From: Longivirga sp036510975
GTDB taxonomy: Bacteria; Actinomycetota; Actinomycetes; S36-B12; CAIYMF01
Direction: 5' to 3'
NCBI GenBank assembly: GCA_036510975.1
Contig: DATCCY010000139.1
Coordinates: 1 to 14,803 of the forward strand
Length of the DNA: 14,803 nt
The position numbers and the translations under genes are program-made. Of the stretch, positions 6,012 through 12,146 are shown one piece after another; positions within the stretch are counted from its first letter, which is position 1, and each line of letters begins with the position of its first letter. Under the pieces are notes generated by a model that had not been told where the DNA came from, did no database searches, and saw only the letters and a list, made by a program, of their open reading frames with translations.

Positions 6012-6770
6012 GTGCCGCCCCTCGTCCTCGACTCCCCCGCCGGCCTCGAGCCGCTGCGGGACCGCATCAGCAGGTCGCAGGGCGCACTGGTCCTGACCGG
6101 GGCCGGGCTCGGCAGGGGCTCCGGGCTGCCCACCTTCCGCGGTCACGGCGGGATCTATGAGGACGACGGCATCGCCGACTTCCACCATGCATCGGGGCTG
6201 CCGGGAACCCTGCCTCGCCTCTGGCAGTTCTGGGGCCCGGTCCGCACGCAGGTCGCGGCGGCGCAGCCGCACGCGGGGCACCTTGCCCTGACTGCCTGGC
6301 AGCTCCGGTCGGCCACCGAGGGCTGCGACCTCACGCTCGTCACGCAGAACGTCGACGACCTGCACGAACGCGCCGGCTCCCCGATCGTGTGGCACCTGCA
6401 CGGCAGCCTGTTCGCCGTCCGGTGCCTGGACCCGCTGTGCGTCTTCACGACCGCACCGGACTCCGAGCCGCGGACGACTGCCCCACCCCGCACGGTCTGT
6501 GGCGGGCCGCTCCGGCTCGACACCGTGCTGTTCGGCGAGCAGGTCGACGTCGACGCCCAGTGGGCCGCGCGGCGTGCCGTGCGCGAGTGCGACCTCTTCC
6601 TGGCCGTCGGAACATCCGGTGTGGTCGCTCCCGCCAGCGCACTGGTCCGCCATGCCGCCGACGTGGGCGCGCTGCGCGTCTGCATCGACCCGGGCGAGGT
6701 CGCGAGCCCATTGTTCGACGTCCACGTCCGCATGCCCGCCGAAGTTGCGCTGCCGCTGCTGCTCTCCTGA
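6012..6770 (+). CDS. Sirtuin (SIR2-family NAD-dependent protein deacylase)
   Basis: Probably removes acyl groups from lysines using NAD. 252 residues, typical for bacterial single-domain sirtuins. NAD-binding loop: LTGAGLGRGSGLPTFRG (28-44). Then TQNVDDLHERAG (111-122) with Q112, N113 and D115, the catalytic histidine H130 in HLHGS, the zinc region with C138, C143 and C163, LRLDTVLFGE (167-176), and VGTSGVVAPASAL (199-211). Two departures from the family: the structural zinc site has only three cysteines (CxxxxC, then a lone C in VCGG) instead of two CxxC pairs, and the tyrosine/arginine pair of succinyl-specific members is not evident (FWGPVR at 73-78). Some activity loss or an altered zinc knuckle is possible. 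The GTG start follows a CAGGAT element. Confidence 0.9.
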   Translation: MPPLVLDSPAGLEPLRDRISRSQGALVLTGAGLGRGSGLPTFRGHGGIYEDDGIADFHHASGLPGTLPRLWQFWGPVRTQVAAAQPHAGHLALTAWQLRSATEGCDLTLVTQNVDDLHERAGSPIVWHLHGSLFAVRCLDPLCVFTTAPDSEPRTTAPPRTVCGGPLRLDTVLFGEQVDVDAQWAARRAVRECDLFLAVGTSGVVAPASALVRHAADVGALRVCIDPGEVASPLFDVHVRMPAEVALPLLLS

Positions 6771-6799
6771 GAGCGAGGTGGTTCGGCTACCCCGCTCAA

Positions 6800-6814
6800 T
6801 CCACAGCCTGTGGA
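6800..6814. repeat. 15-bp perfect palindrome
   Basis: TCCACAG-C-CTGTGGA, seven-base arms around a single C, 29 bases after the sirtuin stop. It could be a sirtuin terminator hairpin, a protein-binding site, or a leftover of an inserted element. The left half resembles a DnaA box only partly (AATCCACA), not enough to call one. Confidence 0.5.
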
Positions 6815-6860
6815 CGGAATTGACTGATTCTTTAATGTTCCCAACGGTTCTCGACCTTAG

Positions 6861-7016
6861 ACCGACGGCGACCTCGAGATTCTCGCCCACCACCCCGACG
6901 GCACCATCCGGTGGCGCACCCGCGACGGCCAGACCGGCCTCACCCCACCACGCCCCTACCTCCCCGAGCCGGGAACCGAACTCGGCGAGGACGACGAGGA
7001 ACCGCCGCCCTTCTGA
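6861..7016 (+). pseudogene. C-terminal remnant of a DUF222/HNH (13E12-type) endonuclease gene
   Basis: After an in-frame TAG at 6858 the frame reads DGDLEILAHHPDGTIRWRTR then DGQTGLTPPRPYLPEPGTEL and an acidic end EDDEEPPPF, stop TGA 7014-7016. The pattern (G-x-[IL], HPDGT-[IL]-x-W, T-x-x-G-x-T, a proline-rich run, an acidic tail ending PPPF) is what I know from the C-termini of the DUF222/HNH proteins abundant in actinobacteria. About 50 codons remain where full genes have several hundred; the DUF222 and HNH parts are absent and there is no start codon, so it is a relic. I did not find more of it in the other upstream frames. It sits where housekeeping genes give way to accessory genes. Family assignment is from memory and needs a search. 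Confidence 0.6.
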
Positions 7017-7036
7017 CCGCCATGCGCGGCGGTTCC
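6998..7036. terminator. Hairpin spanning the remnant's stop codon
   Basis: GGAACCGCCGC (6998-7008) and GCGGCGGTTCC (7026-7036) are perfect complements around a 17-base loop that contains the TGA. The left arm encodes the EPPP end of the relic, so this is probably the original 3' terminator of the lost endonuclease gene. Confidence 0.6.
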
Positions 7037-7089
7037 CGATCGCGGCCGGCGGGCATGGGGACGCACCGGAAGTTTTCACTAGAACACTC

Positions 7090-7118
7090 TTGTATCGAAT
7101 CTTCGAAACGCCTACCTT
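7090..7118 (+). promoter_or_regulatory. Promoter of the TetR-hemerythrin operon with candidate operator
   Basis: TTGTAT at 7090-7095 (-35-like) and TACCTT at 7113-7118 (-10) have a 17-bp spacer; the -10 box ends six bases before the ATG at 7125, so the message is probably leaderless. Between the boxes lies the inverted repeat TCGAA-TC-TTCGA (7095-7106), well placed for repression by the TetR encoded just downstream. The local sequence is clearly richer in A and T than its surroundings. Confidence 0.6.
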
Positions 7119-7124
7119 CAGGGC

Positions 7125-7781
7125 ATGAGCGACCCAGGGACCCGCCCGTACCGCTCTGCGGTGCGCGAGCAGCGGGCCCGTGAGACACGCCGGCGCATCC
7201 TCGAGGCGGCCACGACCATGTTCGGTGTCCGCGGCTGGGCCGGCACCGGCATGCGTGAGGTGGCGGACGCCGCCGGCGTGTCGGTGGAGACCGTCTACAA
7301 GAACTTCTCGTCCAAGGGCGAGCTGCTCCATCGCGTCATCGACGCGATCGTCGTGGGCGACGACGAGCCGGTCCCGCTGGCGCAGCGTGACGCCTACCTT
7401 GCTTTGGCAACAGGGGACATGGCGGAACGTGCACAGGCCGCTGCCGCTCTGGTGACCAGCATCAACGCGCGGCAGGCGCCGCTGCTGCCGGCGATGCGCG
7501 AGGCATCATCCAGCGACGCGACGCTGGCCGCCCTGATGGCCCAGCTGCATGACCAGCGGCGGCTCGAGTTCAGCCGCGGTGGCTCGCTGGTCGCGAGTCG
7601 TCAGCTCTCCGACGGCGAGGCAGATGGCCTCTGGGCCCTGCTCAGCGTCGATGTGTACCTGCTCCTCACACGCCACGTCGGCTGGACCGACGTGGCCTAC
7701 CGGGTCTGGGCGGGCGACGCCATCGTCGCGCTCCTCGACACGTCCCGCCGCTCCGCTCCCGCACGTCCATCACTGTCCTGA
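7125..7781 (+). CDS. TetR-family transcription regulator
   Basis: A 218-residue one-component repressor. The N-terminal DNA-binding domain is clear: RETRRRILEAATTMFGVRGWAGTG (19-42), then the helix-turn-helix MREVADAAGVSVETVYKNFSSKGELL (43-68). The C-terminal ligand domain (about 75-205) is mostly helical and not informative about the ligand. The gene is first in a two-gene unit: the hemerythrin-SRPBCC gene begins 11 bp after its stop with its own ribosome site, so it likely controls itself and that gene through the palindrome in its promoter. The ATG at 7125 follows a -10 box by six bases. Confidence 0.92.
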   Translation: MSDPGTRPYRSAVREQRARETRRRILEAATTMFGVRGWAGTGMREVADAAGVSVETVYKNFSSKGELLHRVIDAIVVGDDEPVPLAQRDAYLALATGDMAERAQAAAALVTSINARQAPLLPAMREASSSDATLAALMAQLHDQRRLEFSRGGSLVASRQLSDGEADGLWALLSVDVYLLLTRHVGWTDVAYRVWAGDAIVALLDTSRRSAPARPSLS

Positions 7782-7792
7782 GGGGGACGACC

Positions 7793-8980
7793 ATGACCGA
7801 CGCACTCGAAGCACCGGCAGACACGCGTGTCATGGGAATCGTTCACCGTGCGCTGCGGCGCGACCTCGCTCGCGCCCGAGAAGTCCTCGCTGTCGAGGAC
7901 GCTCTGACCCCGGCCCAGCGCACGGCCGTGGGCGACCACCTGCTGTGGCTCATGGCGTTCCTGCACGAGCACCACGAGGGTGAGGATCGCGGACTCTGGC
8001 CGCGCGTCCGCGCCGCGAACCCGGACGCAGGACCGCTCCTCGACCAGATGGATCGCGACCACCACGCGATCGCTCCCGGGATGACCGCCCTCGAGCGAGC
8101 CGCCGAGACGTTCCGCCGGGGCGGTCCTGCGGCGCCCGTCGTCGAGGCCATCGACGTGCTGGAGGCGAGCTTGCTGCCGCACCTGAGGCGCGAGGAGGAC
8201 GAGACGATGCCGGTCGTGTCGGCCAGCCTGAGCCAACGAGACTGGGACGCCTACGACCAGGAGGAGAACATCGAGAACCGCTCTCCGCTCAGGCTCGGCA
8301 TGGTCGGTCACTGGCTCATCGACAGCCTGACCCCCGACGCGGCGGAACTGGTCACGGGACTCGTTCCGCCGGCGAAGCGCTTCGTGCTCCTCCACGGGAT
8401 CGGCCCGCTCTACCGCAGGCAGGCTCGTCGCCGTTGGGGTCCTCAGCCTTCCGGATTCGGTGTCGATCGCGGTCGCACGTTCCCGCTCCCCACCCACGGG
8501 ACTGTCAGCGCCGAGGTCCCGGCGACGCCCGAGGAGATCTGGACCGTGCTCTCCGACCCCACCCGAGTCGGTGAGTGGAGCCACGAGGCAATCGGCGCAC
8601 GATGGATCGACGGCGCCGACCGGGCCGTACCTGGTGCCTGGTTCCAGGGCCGTTCACACGCCCGGATCTTCGGCTGGGGGCGGCACTGCCTGGTCACCGT
8701 GGCAGAGCCGAGCCGCCACCTGAGCTGGCGAACCCGCGGTGGGATCGGACACGACTGCACCGAGTGGTCCTACACCCTCGAACCCACGACCGGGGGGACT
8801 CGCATCACGCAGACCTTCACCGTGATCACCGTTGCCCGGTGGTATGCGACGGTGATCTCCCTCGCCGTGCCTGCGCACCAAGGCCGCGCGGACGCCCTCA
8901 CCCGGGACCTGCGCGATCTCGGTCGGCTCGCAGCCTCCGACCGAGACCTCGCCGGCGTGACCCCACCCCGAGGATCCTGA
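7793..8980 (+). CDS. Hemerythrin-like / SRPBCC two-domain fusion protein
   Basis: A 395-residue cytoplasmic protein with two ligand-binding domains. Residues 12-155 form a hemerythrin-like (HHE) four-helix domain; candidate iron ligands are H18, H58/H60/H61 and E64 (HEHHEGEDRGLWP), H90/H91 (DRDHHAI), H130 and E134 (HLRREED). Residues 156-225 are a helical linker with basic YRRQARRRW. Residues 231-385 are an SRPBCC (polyketide-cyclase-like) domain: VSAEVPATPEEIWTVLSDPTRVGEWS, then strand-rich sequence through RHLSWRTRGGIGHDCTEWSY and GTRITQTFTV, ending in a long helix. Hemerythrin domains sense or carry oxygen or react with NO and peroxide; SRPBCC domains bind hydrophobic ligands. The ribosome site AGGGGGA (7781-7787) precedes the ATG. 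Co-transcribed with TetR. The real substrate is unknown. Confidence 0.88.
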   Translation: MTDALEAPADTRVMGIVHRALRRDLARAREVLAVEDALTPAQRTAVGDHLLWLMAFLHEHHEGEDRGLWPRVRAANPDAGPLLDQMDRDHHAIAPGMTALERAAETFRRGGPAAPVVEAIDVLEASLLPHLRREEDETMPVVSASLSQRDWDAYDQEENIENRSPLRLGMVGHWLIDSLTPDAAELVTGLVPPAKRFVLLHGIGPLYRRQARRRWGPQPSGFGVDRGRTFPLPTHGTVSAEVPATPEEIWTVLSDPTRVGEWSHEAIGARWIDGADRAVPGAWFQGRSHARIFGWGRHCLVTVAEPSRHLSWRTRGGIGHDCTEWSYTLEPTTGGTRITQTFTVITVARWYATVISLAVPAHQGRADALTRDLRDLGRLAASDRDLAGVTPPRGS

Positions 8981-8994
8981 AGCGCACCCGAGAG

Positions 8995-9013
8995 CGCACG
9001 TCGGATCCGTGCG
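8995..9013 (+). terminator. Stem-loop between hemerythrin gene and repeat-protein gene
   Basis: CGCACG (8995-9000) pairs with CGTGCG (9008-9013) around a 7-base loop, 14 bases after the stop at 8980 and 17 bases before the ATG at 9031. It may partly end the TetR operon and leave the next two genes to their own promoter. The stem is short and has no T run. Confidence 0.35.
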
Positions 9014-9018
9014 GGTGG

Positions 9019-9024
9019 CACCAT
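9019..9024 (+). promoter_or_regulatory. Possible -10 box of the serine-repeat gene
   Basis: CACCAT ends six bases before the ATG at 9031, the same spacing as the other leaderless-type starts in this window, and matches the CACCAT box proposed for the second TetR gene. It departs from TANNNT at the first base and no -35 box is evident. A loose ribosome site (GGGTGG, 9013-9018) is the alternative. Confidence 0.3.
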
Positions 9025-9030
9025 GCGGTC

Positions 9031-9279
9031 ATGTCCTCGTCGCGCTGGTCCTACCGCTCGGAGTGCTCGATCCTGTCGATCGGCAGCACGGGGTCCGTGC
9101 TGTCGATCGGGTCCGTCGGCGCGGTGCTGTCCATCGGCTCGGTGGGATCCGCTCTGTCCGCGTTCTCCGCCGGATCGTTCGCCAGCATCGGATCATTGCT
9201 CTCCGCCGAGTCCGTGGGGTCCGCCCTGTCGTGGCGTTCGCGCACCGCCACGATGGCAGCCGGCCGGACGCGGACGTGA
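9031..9279 (+). CDS. Serine-triplet repeat protein (S-x-x repeats, LSIGS type)
   Basis: An 82-residue low-complexity protein. From residue 4 to 70 every third residue is serine in 22 of 23 positions (the exception is A31), giving SxxSxx throughout; residues 13-39 show a clear nine-residue unit of the form SVLSIGSVG. The residue after each serine is nearly always hydrophobic (I, V, A, L, F, W), the next is often G or L. Such a strict period of three suggests an extended repetitive fold (beta-solenoid or polyproline-II-like), not a globular enzyme. No signal peptide; the last 12 residues are basic (RTRT end). I have seen similar 'LSIGS' proteins in actinobacteria annotated as hypothetical; I know of no function. 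Its stop overlaps the GTG of the membrane-protein gene by four bases (GTGA), so the two are translationally coupled. Confidence 0.8.
   Translation: MSSSRWSYRSECSILSIGSTGSVLSIGSVGAVLSIGSVGSALSAFSAGSFASIGSLLSAESVGSALSWRSRTATMAAGRTRT
9067..9228 (+). repeat. Tandem 27-bp coding repeat
   Basis: Six 27-bp units begin at 9067, 9094, 9121, 9148, 9175 and 9202. The first three are close copies, each with the core CTGTC[GC]ATCGG; the others are diverged but keep serine codons (TCN or AGC) at every third position. They encode the SxxSxxSxx repeats. Confidence 0.8.
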
Positions 9280-9527
9280 CTCCTGCGCCGGCCAGGGCCG
9301 GCGCCGACGACTGGGAGCGGCTGCGACGTCGCGCCCGGATCCTGCTCGTCGCCGCCGCCGCGGCTCTCGGCGTCGTCATCGCGCTCGCGGTGCTGGCGCA
9401 GCATGCATCGTGGACGACGTCACTCGTCGTCGGCGTGCTGAGCGCGGCAGCGATCTGGGGCGTCGGCGCATGGCTCGTCGACCGGACGATCGACGGCGCG
9501 ATCGAGGACGAGCGACTGGGTCGCTAG
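9276..9527 (+). CDS. Small two-helix membrane protein, coupled to the serine-repeat gene
   Basis: An 83-residue protein. Residues 1-21 are polar, ending in basic RLRRRAR; a first membrane helix spans about 22-41 (ILLVAAAAALGVVIALAVLA), a short loop QHASWTT follows, and a second helix spans about 48-68 (TSLVVGVLSAAAIWGVGAWLV). The tail DRTIDGAIEDERLGR is charged. By the positive-inside rule both ends face the cytoplasm. I start at the GTG at 9276, which shares GTGA with the stop of the repeat gene; the open frame upstream to 9009 is only an antiphase reading of that gene. No family recognised. The overlap implies that it works together with the repeat protein, perhaps as its membrane anchor (inference). 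Confidence 0.75.
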   Translation: MTPAPARAGADDWERLRRRARILLVAAAAALGVVIALAVLAQHASWTTSLVVGVLSAAAIWGVGAWLVDRTIDGAIEDERLGR

Positions 9528-9569
9528 CCACGACGTACAGCCCGTACCGACGACCGGCGCTCCCGCCCG

Positions 9570-10289
9570 TCACGCCCGCGCCGGCAGCACGCAGAACTCG
9601 TTGCCGGACGGGTCTGCGTAGATCCGCCACGGCCGGTCGCCCCACTCCGGGTGGAGCTCGCGGCCGCCGCGCTCGGCTATGCCTGCCGCGACGCCGTCGG
9701 GGTCATCCCCGCTCTCGAGCCGGATGTCGAGGTGCAGCCGGTTCTTGGTCGCTGTCTTGGGGGCGGACTCAGGGCAGAGCTGGAGGATGGGACCGAGCAG
9801 CGACGGGTGGCGCAGCGACGGGTTCACGGCGCCGGACACGGCGGTCCAGCCGGTGAGCCAGGACCAGAACTCCGCGTCCGTGGCCGGATCGGCAGAGTCG
9901 AGCGGGAGCCCTGCGATGGGTCCGGTGCCGGCGTACGCCGCTCGATCCTCCATGACGCGGCACAGATTGCCCTCCGGATCGCCGAGCACCGCCCACGGCA
10001 CATCGCCCTGACCGATGTCGAGGAGTCGCGCGCCGAGCCCGAGCAGCCGGTGGACCTCGTCGGCCTGCCGGGCACCGCCCACGAGATCCAGGTGGAGTCT
10101 GGGCGGCTCGGACGGTGGCTCGGTGACGCGCTGGAAGCACAGGTCGAGCACCGGCCCGCCCTCGATGGTGAGCCGCGTCTCGAAGCCATCGGGCTCGTCG
10201 GTCAGCCGTTCGGCCCCGAGGACCGCCTCCCAGAACCGGCCCAGCTGCTGCGGCTCGACGGCGTCGATGACGAGGTTCTCCAGGTACAC
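9570..10289 (-). CDS. Two-domain VOC (glyoxalase-like) protein
   Basis: 239 residues built of two vicinal-oxygen-chelate halves: residues 1-115 (VYLENLVIDAVEPQQLGRFWEAVLG, then LHLDLVGGARQADEV, then VLGDPEGNLCRVME) and 125-239 (LDSADPATDAEFWSWLTGWT, then LHLDIRLESGDDPDGV, then YADPSGNEFCVLP). This is the Glyoxalase_6-like pattern; members include metalloenzymes and drug-binding resistance proteins, and the substrate cannot be read from sequence. I place the start at GTG 10289, where the first VOC strand begins, rather than further upstream inside the glycosyltransferase frame. It lies four bases after that gene's stop, so coupling is likely; a TACCGT box (10301-10296) six bases before the GTG could also give its own leaderless message. 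Confidence 0.88.
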   Translation of the reverse strand: MYLENLVIDAVEPQQLGRFWEAVLGAERLTDEPDGFETRLTIEGGPVLDLCFQRVTEPPSEPPRLHLDLVGGARQADEVHRLLGLGARLLDIGQGDVPWAVLGDPEGNLCRVMEDRAAYAGTGPIAGLPLDSADPATDAEFWSWLTGWTAVSGAVNPSLRHPSLLGPILQLCPESAPKTATKNRLHLDIRLESGDDPDGVAAGIAERGGRELHPEWGDRPWRIYADPSGNEFCVLPARA

Positions 10290-10293
10290 GTGC

Positions 10294-11550
10294 TCACGGT
10301 AGGTCCAGCGGGCTGGGCGAGGGCGCCGTCGCGAGAAGCCGGTTCTCGATGGCATCGGCGGCTGCCGGTGGTCCGCCCGCGGCCTTGAAGCCTGCGGCGA
10401 CTCGGGCCGCGCCCTCGGACTTGGTGATGGCTTCGGCCACCTTTGAGCGCAGTCGTGGTGCGGTGAGTCGGCTGGCGGGCAGTCGTGTTCCGGCGTCGGC
10501 GATCTGCACGCGGCGGGCGACCTCGAGCTGGTCACGACCGAAGGGGACGGCGCAGACGGGAACGCCTCGGGCCAGGGCCTTCTGGGTGGCGCCCATCCCT
10601 CCGTGCGTCACCGCGCACACCGCCCGGTCGAGCAGCGGGCCGTGGGCGAGGAACCTCTCCACGTGGGCGTTGCTGGGGACCTGGTAGTCCGCGGGCTCCC
10701 CCGATGGCAGCGTCGCGATCACGTGGAACGGCTGGTCGGCAAGGGCCTCGAGTGCGGCCTTGACGAGTCGCCCGTCGTCCTGGAACTCCGAGGAGGTGGT
10801 GACCAGGACGAGGGGCTGGTCGATGTCGGCGAGCCAGGCCGGGGGTTCGCTCGGGGGTTCCCAGTCGCACGGACCGACCATGACGACGTTGTCGGGCCAG
10901 TCGTCGCGCGGGTACTCGAACGGCTCCGACGTCATGTACACCAGCAGCGGGGGTCGAAGGAAGAGATCGTCGGCGTGACCGAGCGCAGGCAGGCCCAGCC
11001 CGGCGCGGATGCCGTTGAGCGGCGGGACCATCTCCCTCTCGATCGTGCCCAGGACCACCGGGCGCAGCAGACGGTCACGGGCCCGACCGAGCGGCCCGCG
11101 CGCCGGTGAGAACCCGGGACCGTACGGCGGGACATGAGGCGATCGCATCGCCAAGGGGTAGGGGCAGAAGGCCGCCCAGGGGCCGCCCCGTTGCTCGGCC
11201 GCGGCCAGCGCACCCCAGGCGTTGATGTCGACAAGGACGACGTCGGGCTGCTCGTCGCCGATGGCCTGGCGCAGGTCGTCGGCGTCGAACTCGGCGCGGG
11301 CGCAGAAGCCGCGCACCGCTGCCGCCAGCGCCTTCTGCGGGCTGCGCGCCCGCCAGTCCTGGATCTCGACGGCTTCGACCTGCGCGCTGATCGGTGCGGC
11401 GCTGAAGCCGCGGCTGTGCATGAGCGGCACCTGCGAGGCCAGGGTGCGCACGCTGATGTCATGACCGCGCCGGTGCAGCTCGTCGAGGATCGAGGTCAGC
11501 GGGAACAGGTGCCCGCGCGCGGGTGAGGTGTAGGCGAGGACGTGGGCCAT
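10294..11550 (-). CDS. MGT-type UDP-glycosyltransferase (GT1 family)
   Basis: A 418-residue cytoplasmic GT-B enzyme that likely transfers a sugar from a UDP-sugar to a small hydrophobic molecule. N-terminal acceptor domain: HVLAYTSPARGHLFPLTSI with the general-base histidine H14. Donor domain from about residue 245: PLVLVTTSSEFQDD, then NAHVERFLAHGPLLDRA and the donor signature THGGMGATQKALARGVPVC (315-333) with PFGRDQ (336-341). Overall shape matches macrolide glycosyltransferases and related antibiotic-inactivating enzymes, but the acceptor is not predictable. The ATG at 11550 has a GGAGG site (11562-11558) and overlaps the TetR stop by one base (TGATG). The VOC gene follows four bases after its stop. 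Its tail (SPSPLDLP) is poorly conserved-looking. Confidence 0.93.
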   Translation of the reverse strand: MAHVLAYTSPARGHLFPLTSILDELHRRGHDISVRTLASQVPLMHSRGFSAAPISAQVEAVEIQDWRARSPQKALAAAVRGFCARAEFDADDLRQAIGDEQPDVVLVDINAWGALAAAEQRGGPWAAFCPYPLAMRSPHVPPYGPGFSPARGPLGRARDRLLRPVVLGTIEREMVPPLNGIRAGLGLPALGHADDLFLRPPLLVYMTSEPFEYPRDDWPDNVVMVGPCDWEPPSEPPAWLADIDQPLVLVTTSSEFQDDGRLVKAALEALADQPFHVIATLPSGEPADYQVPSNAHVERFLAHGPLLDRAVCAVTHGGMGATQKALARGVPVCAVPFGRDQLEVARRVQIADAGTRLPASRLTAPRLRSKVAEAITKSEGAARVAAGFKAAGGPPAAADAIENRLLATAPSPSPLDLP

Positions 11551-12146
11551 CAGGGTGCCTCCAGCAACGGGGTGAGCAGCTCGACGAGCGCAAGCTCGGT
11601 CTGTCGCCGGCTGAGCCCGGAATCGCGGCGCAGCAGCTTCCAGGTGTAGACGTCACAGATGGCGACGATCTGAGCCAACCGGCGCCGGCGTTCGGCACCG
11701 GACCGCCCGTCAAGTGCCGGAGCGAAGACACCGGCGCACCAGTCCCGGTGCACTGAACGTCCCAGGTCGACGAAGGCCGTGAGACCGGGGAGCCGCTGCT
11801 CCTCAGCGAGCATCTTCAGGACCCGGTCGCCGGTGGCCTCGTAGTTCTCGACCAGCACCGCCACCGCCGCCGGAACGTCCCCGACCGGTGCCTGCTCACG
11901 TACGCCCCGCTCCCGTTCCGCCTCGCGGGCAGCGCCGGCCTCCAGCATCCCCTGCTTGCCTCCGAACCGACGGATCAACGTTCGCACCGTCACTCCAGCG
12001 CGCGCAGCGACCTCGTCCAGCGAGATCTGGTCCGACGGACGCTCCCAGAACACCTCTGCGACCGCATCGAGGATGCGCTCGCCGGTCTCCTCGGTCGCCC
12101 GCGCGCGGGCAGTCATCCGGTACGGACGAGGGACGGCTGATTCCAT
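11550..12146 (-). CDS. TetR-family regulator of the glycosyltransferase operon
   Basis: 198 residues. DNA-binding domain: RATEETGERILDAVAEVF (17-34), helix-turn-helix LDEVAARAGVTVRTLIRRFGGKQGML (43-68). The ligand domain contains VLVENYEATGDRVLKMLAEEQ and WCAGVFAPAL; I read no ligand from it. I chose the ATG at 12146 because a -35/-10 pair lies directly upstream at leaderless spacing; in-frame ATGs at 12182 and 12176 lie in the promoter itself, and 12116 is inside the conserved N-terminal arm. The start codon lies within a perfect palindrome, so the protein very likely represses its own operon. The stop overlaps the glycosyltransferase ATG by one base. Confidence 0.9.
   Translation of the reverse strand: MESAVPRPYRMTARARATEETGERILDAVAEVFWERPSDQISLDEVAARAGVTVRTLIRRFGGKQGMLEAGAAREAERERGVREQAPVGDVPAAVAVLVENYEATGDRVLKMLAEEQRLPGLTAFVDLGRSVHRDWCAGVFAPALDGRSGAERRRRLAQIVAICDVYTWKLLRRDSGLSRRQTELALVELLTPLLEAP

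Larger units (their letters stand above)
6771..7124. other. Gene-free stretch between sirtuin and TetR
   Basis: 354 bases with no intact gene. In order it holds a 15-bp palindrome (6800-6814), a short AT-richer patch (6815-6850), a decayed endonuclease tail (6861-7016), an 11-bp-arm hairpin across its stop (6998-7036), and the TetR promoter with a small operator-like palindrome (7090-7118). The mixture suggests an old insertion and deletion point. Confidence 0.7.

Noticed and set aside
6797..6820. Origin-like DnaA boxes around the palindrome
   Set aside because: Matches to TTATCCACA are partial, there is no cluster of boxes, and no dnaA or dnaN gene is near.
7075..7106. LexA/SOS box upstream of the first TetR
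   Set aside because: TAGAAC and TATCGAA are present, but the spacing and the second half do not fit TCGAAC-N4-GTTCGA. The better dyad is TCGAA-TC-TTCGA at 7095-7106.
5064..7331. Minus-strand open frame of 755 codons
   Set aside because: It is antisense to yaaA, the sirtuin and the relic. Composition is typical of a GC-rich shadow frame, with no recognisable domains.
9067..9228. CRISPR-like tandem repeats
   Set aside because: The units are contiguous 27-bp coding repeats with no spacers and keep a reading frame.
10290..10535. Longer N-terminus for the VOC protein
   Set aside because: The extra 82 residues lie inside the glycosyltransferase gene and have no domain; the VOC fold begins at the GTG at 10289.
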